Assembly: GCA_033296885.1 (NCBI GenBank)
Contig: MU863916.1
Span: 62,001 to 126,000, forward strand
DNA from: Triangularia verruculosa
Lineage: Eukaryota > Ascomycota > Sordariomycetes > Sordariales > Podosporaceae
Direction: 5' to 3'
Length of the DNA stretch: 64,000 nt
The translations under genes were made by a program, and so were the position numbers. Shown here piece by piece: positions 13,243 through 22,335 of this stretch. The first letter of the stretch is position 1. Each line of letters starts with the position of its first letter. The notes under the pieces were generated by a model. The model had not been told where the DNA came from. It worked only from the letters and a program-made list of their open reading frames with translations, and ran no database searches.

Positions 13243-14005
13243 ATGCCAAAATGTATGTTTTCCCCAGAGATTCCATCGAAACATTGCTAACCTCTGTCCC
13301 CAGTCTTTTGCGACTACTGCGATGTCTACCTCACGCACGACTCCATGAGCGTGCGGAAGGCCCACAACAGCGGACGTAATCATCTGCGAAACGTTGTCGA
13401 CTACTACCAACGTGAGTCGCTTCATGGTTGTTCTGTCGCCGTTCTTGGCTAACCAGCTTCTTGCAGAAATCGGTCACGAAAAGGCCCAGTCCGTCATCGA
13501 TTCCATCACCAACTCTTACGCTGCCGAAGGCCAAGCCCATGCCAACCCAATGCTGCCACAAAACCAGCCCGGCGGGTTCGGCTCCAACCCCTTCCCACCT
13601 CCCGGCGCAGGCTTCCCAGGCATGCCACCGCCAGGTTTCCCAGGTGCCTTCCCTGGCGCACCCGGTGCTCCTCCATTCCCACCTCCGTTCCCGGGGGCTC
13701 CAGGTGGTGCCGGCGCGCCTCCATTCCCACCGCCTTTCCCGTTCCCGGGCGCGCCAAATTCAGCTTCCCCAGCTGGGGGTGCTCCTCCTTTCCCGCTCCC
13801 ACCGTTCCCTCCTGGAGGAGCTGCTGCCGGTGCGTTTCCACCTCCACCCGGTGGCAGAGGCATGCCACCTTTCCCGCCAAATGGAGCACCCCCTCCAGGA
13901 GCCTTCCCTCCGCCGGGTGGTCTGCCATTCCCACCGCCGGGAGGACAGTTCCCGCCTTTCCCTCCTCCGGGAGCGGGTGGGTTCCCAGGCGGTGACAGAC
14001 AGTAG
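13243..14005 (+). CDS. U1 small nuclear ribonucleoprotein C
   Basis: Three exons (13243-13252, 13304-13411, 13467-14005) are joined across introns of 51 and 55 nt with GTATGT/GCTAAC and GTGAGT/GCTAAC signals, giving 218 residues. The N terminus carries the U1-type C2H2 zinc finger, with CDYCDVYLTHDS, VRKAHNSGRNH and NVVDYYQQIGHEKAQ. This is the part that contacts U1-70K and the U1/5'-splice-site duplex in the spliceosome. From residue 70 on, the protein is a long Pro/Gly/Phe-rich low-complexity tail of repeated PPFPPPFPGAP-like units. The first exon is only 10 nt (ATG plus two and one-third codons), which gene finders often miss. Yeast calls this protein Yhc1. Confidence 0.95.
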
Positions 14006-15108
14006 AGTTTGGTGACGACATGTAGGTAGTACGAAGCGAAGAGGATTTATATACCAATCAGGAGGCAGCACTCAGAAGTGACTCCGACCATTCAGCGAGC
14101 ATGTTCTTGACAGCGATTTCAATGATGAATCTGAAGAAGGTAATTCTGCAGAGAAACGCACCGTTTACGCGGCATGCAGCATAACAATGAGAGCAATACA
14201 TCGGTCAAGATCTACGTCAAAGCAGCCGAGCCAACTTCGATGTCTCGAAGCAGAGAACCGGGCTCCCCACTCAAAGTCAGACGCTTTCAAGCAAAGAACA
14301 GCGTCCTTGAAGAAAGCTCTCTGAGGCGTGCCGAGTCCGCTTGACAAGGGGCCTTTGGGGCAGGCAGAGACGTCAAGCCACAGGCAACAATCTCAAAATA
14401 CATCGGTCAAAGAGGTTAAAGACAAGTCCACGTCTTGAAAAGAGCCCAGAGGTGTTGGATTGTTTCTCGAAGGCTGTGATATTGAGGAGCGGATGTGCAA
14501 ATGGCCGAAAGAGGCATCCAAAAGCGACTGCTGAAGCCCACAATAGAGAAGACGGAGAGAGGTCTTGAGGCAGGGAAGAGCTGTGCAAGCAGAAGATGAA
14601 GATTTGGGCATAGAAGAGGGTCCTTAGATTAGCTAGTTGATAAGCTCAAGAGAATCACAGAACTTGCATCGTGCTGTTCATATGATGTATTACACGCAAG
14701 CAGTTGGCTCATCTTGTCTAATCTTCTCTCAATTCATTTTTAGCCTTTAATACATTGGAACTATGCTTTCTTGTGGAACTATTATAGAACATGCTCAGCT
14801 TACAGTTGAGTGTTGAACCGGAGAGGGGGATGCCACCGCGGGATGCGTGGAGCAAACGGCGCGGCCGGCAAGACCCGGCATGATTACACAGCAGCAGCAG
14901 CAAGCTCTCGGCCTCGGCAGTGCTGATCGCCCTGCCAAGTCTTAACTTTTGGTTCAAGTCCGGGTCCGGTTCTCCAACGCCGTCTTTTTACCGTTCGTCA
15001 TTGTTGCCTCTTCCGTTTTTATACTCTTTTACAAAAGTCGTCACCTTTCCTCTGGTTGACAAACAATTCTGAATTGCCACCACCAATCCAACACACACAA
15101 ATCGTAAC
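14006..15108. other. Intergenic between U1-C and SDHAF2
   Basis: This holds the 3' flank of U1-C and the promoter of the next gene. Open frames are short and unrelated to known families. The phrase CATCGGTCAA occurs twice (near 14199 and 14401), which may be chance. Confidence 0.5.
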
Positions 15109-15864
15109 ATGGCCTCCCTCCGCCCAGCAGCAACCCGAGCGGCCCTCCGCGCCATCCGCCCCTCCTCTTCCACCCTCCGAACCGCCGCCGTCCGCCCATT
15201 CAGCAGCTCCAAACATTCCCCCTCCCCCCCAGTAAACGACCCCGGCTCCCTCCCCGCCCACGAGCTCGACGTCGGCGAGCTCCAAGGCGCAAAGTTCAAG
15301 ATCGAGCCCCTCCGCAGGGTAGGCGAAGAACCAGACGTCATGCGCGCGCGTCTCCTTTGTTCGTTTCCCCCCTTTATCCCCCCTTATCAACCCCACTAAC
15401 CATTTTATTGTTTGCAAGACCAATCCCGCAAACGCGGCACCCTCGAATCCGACCTCCTCCTCTCCACCTTCGCCGCCTCTTTTCTTTCTTCCATGACGCC
15501 CTCCCAGCTGTCCGAATACGACCGGTTCCTGGACGAAAACGACTGGGACATTTACTACTGGGCGACGCAGCCAAACGTTGACTTGCCGTCTGGCCAAATT
15601 CCGCCCCAAGTACTGGAAGACCGTGCTGTTCAGGATAGTCCGAGGCCGGGGGAGTGGGCGCAGACGGTGGGGACGTTCAAGCCTGCTTATCGGCCTGTTC
15701 CGAGGAGGTGGGAGGGGAGTGAGATATTAAAAATGTTGAGGGAGCATGTTAGGGTGAGGAGGGGGGATCAGAGCGGGCTGGTGAGGGGGGAGTTGGAGGG
15801 GGAGGTGGGGGGGGTGGAGGGGAGGGGGATGGGGTTTATGCCTAGTTTGGATGAGTCTAGGTGA
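15109..15864 (+). CDS. Succinate dehydrogenase assembly factor 2 (Sdh5/SDHAF2), mitochondrial
   Basis: Exons 15109-15358 and 15419-15864 are joined across a 60-nt intron (GTTCGT donor, CTAAC branch) and give 231 residues. The N-terminal 35 residues are Arg/Ala/Ser-rich without acids, as in a mitochondrial presequence. The SdhE/Sdh5 core follows. The splice rebuilds LLYQSRKRGTLESDLLLSTF, and the second half of the fold reads MTPSQLSEYDRFLDENDWDI then YYW. The family promotes covalent FAD attachment to the Sdh1 flavoprotein in the matrix. The C-terminal 55 residues (RRGDQSGLVRG onward) are Gly/Glu/Val-rich and come from an extremely G-rich stretch, so their role is doubtful. It is convergent with Dsn1. 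Confidence 0.93.
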
Positions 15865-16697
15865 ATGAGAGGGGATGGCATGATATGATGAGAGAGTAGG
15901 GATAATGAGAGGGGGGGGGGGATGTACAGTAGGATTGTAAGATCAGATGGTGGCTAGAATGATTATAGGAGAGAGATACCCTCGGAGGTGCAAGTAACAG
16001 AACAGCTTATATCGCTTGTATATGGGACATATTTCTGTCAGTGGAAAGCCGAAAGCTCAATCTTGGAGCTTGGAGTTTCGTGGATACCTTTATACCAAAA
16101 TCCAACTACCCGATCAAGGTAGAAAACAAAACCGAAGATGGCAGCACCATAGTAAACCCAAGATGAGAGCCCCAAAGCGCAGTTGCCATCCTCATATGAC
16201 ACTTGACCCAGCTTCAGGGCGAGGTTCCGCAAGTATTCACACCAACCTCTTCCACGTTAGTTCCACAGCTCACAAGTTGCGAAAATCTCCGACACATATG
16301 CAGCTCAACTCTTTCCTTTCTCTCGTTGAATTTAACAACCCCAACCCAGACAGACACATATACACCAACCATGCAAAAACTAAATTTGACATGCTTATTC
16401 CCCCTTTCCCTCCTCCAAACGCAATGCAACCAACCACCCACCACCACCACCACAACCAACATCAAAAAAAGCAGAAATAAGCAGCGGGATATCTCTCAGA
16501 GAACATATAAAACCGAAGACAAAAAAACAACTCCCACCAATTCCAACAGGTTACACATTTTTAGTGTTAAACCCATCCCAGAAACGCCTTCTCCCCTAAA
16601 AAAAAAACACAATTTTGAAAAGGAAACCATGTCATTATCATCCCTCCCCCTTTCTTTTCACCCCTTCTTCACCCCTCCCCCCCCCCCCCTGAGCATC
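15865..16697. other. Convergent intergenic region SDHAF2-DSN1
   Basis: Two 3' ends face each other over 833 bp. The sequence holds homopolymeric G and C runs (15911-15921 and 16679-16689) and A-rich stretches suited to polyadenylation. Frames on the plus strand encode Pro/Thr/Asn-rich random sequence. No gene is seen. Confidence 0.55.
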
Positions 16698-18625
16698 CTA
16701 CCCCCCCTCAGGCAACATCCTCCCCAAACTCCTCAGCACCTCCCAAACCCCCAACCCCCCCGTCCCTATCCCCCTCCTCTCCCTCCCCTCCCTCTCCCTC
16801 AACCTCTCCGCCCCCCTCCTCAAAACCCCATCCGCCTCCCTCCCCGCCGTCTCAACCCTCATCGCCAACTTATGCACCCTATCCGCCAGCACATCCACCT
16901 CAAACTCTATCTCTTGATGCACATTCTGCAACCTTGACCTAACCTGCCGTTTAAACGACCCGAAGCTCGTCTCCCCCGACGTCAAGTACCTCAGCATTTC
17001 CCCTTCTTCCTCTGATAGCAGAGAGGGGTCCGGTAGCGGTGCTTTCCTCGGGTCTGGCGTGGGGGTGGTATCAGGTGGTATATTACAAGGATAGATGGGC
17101 TCCAGTGTCGGCGGCGGTTTCGCAATGGCTTGCCATTGCTTCTTCACTTCTTTTAATCTATTACACAACAGCAACAAACACAGTTAGTTTTTCCGGGTTG
17201 ACATAGAACAGAACAAAACAAAAAAGGGGGGGAATCAACAAACCGTTTTATCCTCTCCTCCATCTCCCCAATCTTCCTATCGTAATCCTCATTCCTCGGA
17301 TTCGGCTTCAGCACCACCGGCCGTTTCGGCTCTTCCTCCCGTGAAAACCAATCCGAAAACTCAGACACGCTCCCAAAGTCCTTTAGGATCTGGTCTTGTA
17401 TCGCTCTCGCTATCACACTCTGTCAGCATCATCACCCCCTAATTTGTAAAGGATACAGAAGAAAGGAAAAAAAAAACTCACCCCCCAAAACAGCACTACT
17501 ATTCCCCTTCCCCCCCCTAGGCTTCTCACTAAGCGCCCTCTCCCCGCACCAAATCAACAACTGCTTCATCCTTCTCGGCTCGCTCAACCCCTCCGCCGAA
17601 ATGTACTTGTAAAACTCCCTCGGATCAACCTCCCTGTGCGGCAACGCGCTCTGCCCATTGTCAATCAGCGAGCTCGCCCTCCTCCCCCTCATCCCCAGCG
17701 AACTCCTCCTCCCCCCCGACGCTCCCCCCTTTTTTCGAAACTCTTTATTCCGGTTCTGAATCGGCGTGTCGCTAAACGGCAAGGCAATCATTTGTGACCC
17801 AGACGCAGCAGCAGAGTGGTGGTGTTCTGCCTGCGGCGTGCCATTAATCATATCATGATCATGGTGATTTTGTTCTTCTTCCTCGTCTTCTTCCGGAATC
17901 CCGTCTATTAACTGCCTCCTCTGCGCTTCTTCCCGCGCTTTCTTATCGGCGTTGGACTCGCGGCCTTTCCTCCTCGTCTTGGCCTTGGGTATAACCGGTT
18001 CCTCATCTTGCACTGGCTGTGGAGCTGCTGCTGCTGCTACTGCTTGCGCGGCCAAGCTGGACTTCCTTTTTGACGTCCTCCTCGGTAATACTTGTTGTTG
18101 TGGTGGTGGTGGTAGCGGTGGAGGCGCAGCCGGGGAAGAAGCGCGCTTTTTCGAGCTGTTCTTTGGTGGTCTTCCAACTCTCTTCGCTGTTGATGATTTC
18201 GGTACTGGTAATTCCGGCTCTGGTTCCGGTTCTGGCTCTGGCTCTGGCGGTGGTGGTGGTGGTGGTGGTGCTGGCGTGGTCTTCACCCTCTTTGACCCGC
18301 GCGTAAACAAAAAGTCGCCATCCTGCTCGTCGTATACTGCTGGGGCTGCTGTGGAGGAAGCCTTGGAGTCAGCGTCATTCTTTCTCTTTTTCCTCCCCGT
18401 CGCAGGCGCGTTTGGCTGTGGCTGTTGTTGTGGTGCCGACAGCAGCGACTCGGTAACCGCGGCCGCCGCAGTTCTCCTCCTCTTGGGCACCCGCTGCTGA
18501 TCCTCCTCCTCCTGTGGCTCTGGCGACGACGTACCCGCGAGGCGTTTACTCTTCCGGCGCTCCGGCTGATGGCTGGTCATGCTCAAGACTTGTAGCGGCT
18601 GGCGGGTCCGTACGAGAGTAGTCAT
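16698..18625 (-). CDS. Kinetochore protein Dsn1/Mis13, Mis12-MIND complex
   Basis: Three exons (17482-18625, 17244-17409, 16698-17157) are joined across introns of 72 and 86 nt and give 589 residues from the first ATG, MTTLVRTRQ. The conserved Dsn1/Mis13 core starts near residue 300 with RRSSLGMRGRRASSLIDNG, the serine-rich basic motif that Aurora B regulates in the family. It continues through FYKYISAEGLSEPRRMKQLL and IWCGERA and the helical FGSVSEFSDWFSREE segment. The second and third exons carry the coiled-coil C-terminal half that packs with Mis12, Nnf1 and Nsl1. The first 290 residues are disordered, with acidic-basic KR clusters, an AT-hook-like VGRPPKN, an eight-proline run and an EPEPEPEPEPE run. 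The role is to link CENP-C/CENP-T chromatin to the Ndc80 complex. The last 60 residues lie in a G-rich coding stretch. Confidence 0.9.
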
Positions 18626-19837
18626 GGATATCGGTGATGGCGGGGCGGGCGGCGCATCAAGGGCGGCTCTTCTTTTTCTCTCGTTCGGAGGGGGGGAACA
18701 GTGTAGGAGTCGTCGATTATTTTCGCGCAGCGGTTCGGTGAGTTGATGTTTTAACAAGTCGTGGGTTTGGGCGCGTCGTCGTCGGGGAACCAATTCCACC
18801 CTCTTTGGTCAATTGAGAGTTGCTTTGCGAGATTTGGGTCGGCGGGCAGAAAGCCAAGGCGGGCGGTCAGAACAAGAACGCGTCGAAGGTGCCGAAAGCC
18901 CCCCAAGCTGTGTGTTTCGCGTTTTATCCACCTACCCAGCGGCTCCTCCAGCTTGTAGCACTCGCCCTTTTTCTGTCTCCGGGGGGGCCTGGATGTCGTG
19001 TATGTAAAATGCTTCGTAACAAAAACTAAGAGAGTAGAGCTATGTCGAATTGCTTTGCTTTTGCTGCCAATCGCGACGGGAAGTTGCGCCCACTCGTTTG
19101 TTTACCCGCAATTCGCAGACTGTGGCTGGCTGCTGGAATGCACGGACCACCCCCTGGGTACAACGCCAACTACGTGCCCCCACCACCGGCGAGGCTACAA
19201 TTTATTGCCACCAAAAGCTGCTCGTGTGAGCTACCTCAGCGGCTGATGGGTGATGACATCGTCAGGGTTTATTTCTGGAGTACAAATATGTGTTATCTTG
19301 GTACCCCAGAGAAGAAACTTCTCTGCTTCACAATTTCTCCCGCTTCTACAGCAACTTCTCAATCCCACAATGCACTCTACAAGATTATACTCAACTCATA
19401 TCCCAGAACAACACATCAACTTCACGATGGCATCATGTTGAGCACAAGTATGTATAATTTTAATATTTATATTTCCCGCTTGGTTACACTAACAGATGTC
19501 GATATCTCCATCACATGGCTCTCCTAGCCATGTTGTCCCGAGTATGAGCGATAGCCATCTTGTTGCTTGAAAGCGAAGAGCAAACCCGCCATTTTCCCTC
19601 TCGGGAAGAGAGAGCAGACGAGCAGCAGAAAGAAAAGATGAACCAAAACAAAGACCCTATACCGGTACACCGCTTCATCGTCAACCAACCGCCCATTCGC
19701 CCAGCTGGAAGCTAAGCGTCAAAAATACCGCCGCAAAGATTGCAAAACGGTCGAGAGCCCGAGAGAAAAGACATCAGGCCATCCACACATGTCCATGTCG
19801 TGTTGCCGTTGTCGTCCACCCACGCCATGCAGGCCTT
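18626..19837. other. Intergenic upstream of DSN1
   Basis: This is promoter and leader of DSN1, then sequence leading to the 3' end of a small membrane-protein ORF. A 161-codon ATG frame at 19042-19527 (plus) has no recognisable feature and ends in AT-rich sequence; I do not call it. Nothing else is seen. Confidence 0.5.
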
Positions 19838-19990
19838 TTATCCCGCCAACGCCCTCGTAATCCCTCCCACCGAGAAAGCGAACAAAAACAAAGCAATGAA
19901 CAGCAAATAACCCCAAAGGAACAACGCCGAGACGCCCTTTTGATGTATACCCCTGTTGTTGCTGATTACATACAGGGCGGGGAATCCCAT
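19838..19990 (-). CDS. Small membrane protein, 50 residues, unrecognised
   Basis: This ORF opens at an ATG in a good context (CACCATGG) and reads 50 codons to TAA. It has a polar N terminus with a charged segment (NNRGIHQKG) and then one strong transmembrane helix, SALFLWGYLLFIALFLFAFS, ending VGGITRALAG. The clean helix flanked by charges, the C-terminal small-residue tail and the Kozak context make it more convincing than other short frames nearby. A GTATGT occurs at codons 6-8, so an alternative spliced form with an upstream exon is possible. I cannot assign a family. It lies upstream of no other gene on this strand until DSN1, and 255 bp downstream of the atf1 stop codon. Confidence 0.5.
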   Translation of the reverse strand: MGFPALYVISNNRGIHQKGVSALFLWGYLLFIALFLFAFSVGGITRALAG

Positions 19991-20245
19991 GGTGCCCATC
20001 ACCAGGTTTCCTCACCTTACCGGCGGCAGGTGTTGCTTCCATGCCAGAAAACAACCCTGCCGCTTATTTACTATACACCCGTATTTCCTCCATATATGGA
20101 CCGGCCTCAACGCCATCATCGACATGGTAGGCTGCGGCGATGACGACCATCATACTGATAGTTGTTGAGGATTTATTGAACAAGGTAGGTTGGAGGATGG
20201 TGACGGGGCTGCAGCATTCAAAGATGCAGCGGACTGTTCATCTTC

Positions 20246-22024
20246 CTATGAGAAACGGCGACCGCCCGTGTGGGCAGCCATGACCGCCGGCGGATTGGGT
20301 GGCATGCCGCCTGGCATCCCATAAGCCGCCATCTGAGGGTTGTACTCCAGTGGCGGTGGGATGTAGCCGGGGTGCATGTTCCCTTGTTGCTGCGACTGTG
20401 TGACTGGGCAGTCTTTGTGCGCCAGCAACAGTGTCTTTAGATTGACAACCTCTTCGCGAAGCACACTGATCTGGTGAGTGAGGTTCTCATTCTCTTGGCT
20501 GAACTCTTCAACCTTGCTCTGGAGGTTGGCAAGCCATTGCTTTTTGCGTTGACGGCACTTGAGGGCAGCAACTCTGTGTGACAAGGTTAGTGCTACTGTA
20601 ACAGATAAAGTCAAAACAAATGACCGAAAGCCATACCTGTTCCGCTCAAGGAAGTTCTTCCTCTTTTCCTCGTCTGTCATCTTGGTCTTGGTGCCGTCTT
20701 TGTTGATGTGGTGATCCTCATCTTCCGATTGATCATCAAAGTCTTGCTGAGAAGGCGGAGGCCCACCGTTTGTCTTTGCTTTCTTGTTGGCAGGTCCTTT
20801 GGCAGGGCCATCATCGGCCTTTCTGCGAGTGCCAGCGGCACTTGTTGACCCTCTCTTGCCCTTGGCACGAGTCACGGGACGAGCTTGCTCGCTCTCATCC
20901 GACATGGCACTGCCAGTCTCACTCACGCCACGCGCCGAGCTTCCACCAATCGACGAGTGGCCATTCATTTGGGGGGATGTGTTGATGGGCTGGACAGCCG
21001 GGGCAGGTTGATGGTTGGCATGAGCATGAACCTGCGCGGGCGGGATCGTGGCGTACTGGGACGGAGGTGGTGGTTGCGTCCCGCTACGCGCCTGAGCCAG
21101 CATGTACAAACCGTTCGCCGCGTCGTTGTCATGTGTATCATATGAATTTGTCGGAGGCTTTACTTCGGCCTTGAGACTCGACCCATTGCTCATTTCTTGA
21201 GGTGCTGAAGTGACGGGAGGAGCTGGTGGTTGCTGAACATGCATGGGTTCGCGCTTGGCCTGAACACTAAGCGCAGTACGGTGGAACTCTAAAGTACTGG
21301 GAGTCTGCACGCCGCCGGCAAGGCCGCCAAAGAGAGCCGTGTTGGGACTCGGGGCCGGGAACATGGACCCGCTGCCCCCGGGAGTAAGACCAGTCCTCAG
21401 AGAAGACTCGTTGGGAGTTGGGAAGCCGCCTCGGATGTGATGCGTGTCACTGAAATAGTCATTGGTCGGCCCCGACAACATGGCCGGACTGAGAGGGCCT
21501 GTCCTAAGGGAACCAGGCCAGCCGAAGGGAGTAGCACCGGTGCCGGGGAGGAGCGATGACGGCGAGGTGAGGGCCGCGACAGAGGGAAGCTTGGTTCCCC
21601 CGGGAGTCTCGGGGGCGCCGCCGCCAAAGGACTGTTCAAAGGGGTTCGGCTCGAGGCTCAACGAGGCAGCGCCGACGCCGGGCGGGTTTGAAAAGTAATC
21701 GGGCGAGTTGTTCTGCTGCTGCTGCTGCTGCTGCTGCTGATTGGGACGGGGCGGGGGCGCGAGCGGCTTGGTGGCTTCGGCATTGGATGATGACGATGGT
21801 TCGGAGTTGATGGTGGCGGTGGTGGGCTTCAAGGGGCCGTCATCTCTGGCGTCGGATTGCGTGTCTGTTTTTTTTTTTGCAAAGAAAGTGTCGGCGACGA
21901 CATTCAATCATCAAGACGACATTTGGAAAAACAACTTACCTTGTCGCGGTGGGGATTGTTTCTTGCTGGACTGCCTGGGCGACTTGGACTCCCCTCGGCC
22001 AGCGGCTCCAGTGGACGACCCCAT
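20246..22024 (-). CDS. ATF/CREB-type bZIP stress transcription factor (AtfA/Atf1)
   Basis: Three exons (21940-22024, 20637-21864, 20246-20573) are joined across 75-nt and 63-nt introns and give 546 residues. The N terminus carries the Aft1 osmotic-stress signature (NPFEQSFGGG, LPSVAALTSPSSLLPG, SLRTGPLSPAMLSGP) and the HRA-like block DYFSDTHHIRGGFPTPNESS. A polyglutamine run precedes them. The bZIP basic region near residues 410-440 reads KRKNFLERNRVAALKCRQRK, followed by a leucine zipper (NLQSKVEEFSQENENLTHQI). The second intron splits the basic region inside the ERNR arginine codon, so without splicing the bZIP is not visible. The family is the nuclear target of the Sty1/Hog1/OS-2 MAP kinase, binds CRE (TGACGT) sites and governs oxidative and osmotic stress, conidia and secondary metabolism. 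Confidence 0.94.
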
Positions 22025-22123
22025 GATGTCAATCAGAATGTTGCGGCGCCTTGCTGCTGCAGCTGTGCTTGTCTCTCTAGGACGACGAGACTGAGCAAAG
22101 GGGGAAAAGCGACGGCTATGAGG

Positions 22124-22144
22124 TCACTTGGTCTTCCAACCCAT
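22124..22144 (-). promoter_or_regulatory. Six-codon upstream ORF before atf1
   Basis: An ATG at 22144 opens MGWKTK and stops at TGA, 99 nt before the bZIP start codon, on the same strand. If the mRNA leader extends this far, scanning ribosomes would meet it first. Leaders of stress bZIP genes often carry short uORFs. The transcript start is not known from the sequence. Confidence 0.35.
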
Positions 22145-22247
22145 AAAAAAAAAAAGAAGGGCTGCGACGCTACTCTGCAGCGCTGTTCTTGAGCTGTTCG
22201 GGGTTCGAAATAGTTACGTAGTGTGTCGCGACGTGGTGCTTTGCGTG

Positions 22248-22282
22248 CGGGTGTGGGTGTGGGTGTGGGTGTGTGCGTGTGC
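22248..22282. repeat. GTGTGG minisatellite
   Basis: About five imperfect units of GTGTGG/GTGCGG lie in the upstream region of the bZIP gene, reading as a CA-rich tract on its sense strand. Confidence 0.7.
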
Positions 22283-22319
22283 GGAAAGAGAAATGGGACA
22301 AGGCCGGGAATGGGGAGCG

Positions 22320-22335
22320 ACGTCAGGTATGACGT
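22320..22335. promoter_or_regulatory. Inverted pair of CRE/ATF half-sites upstream of atf1
   Basis: ACGTCA at 22320-22325 and TGACGT at 22330-22335 form an inverted pair four bases apart, roughly 300 bp upstream of the start codon of the ATF/CREB gene. TGACGT is the known core site of Atf1-type factors. A third core, TGACGTAA, lies further upstream at 23686-23693. Autoregulation is an inference. Confidence 0.4.

Noticed and set aside
19042..19527. 161-codon ATG frame on the plus strand
   Set aside because: No recognisable features; the C-terminal part reads AT-rich intergenic sequence.
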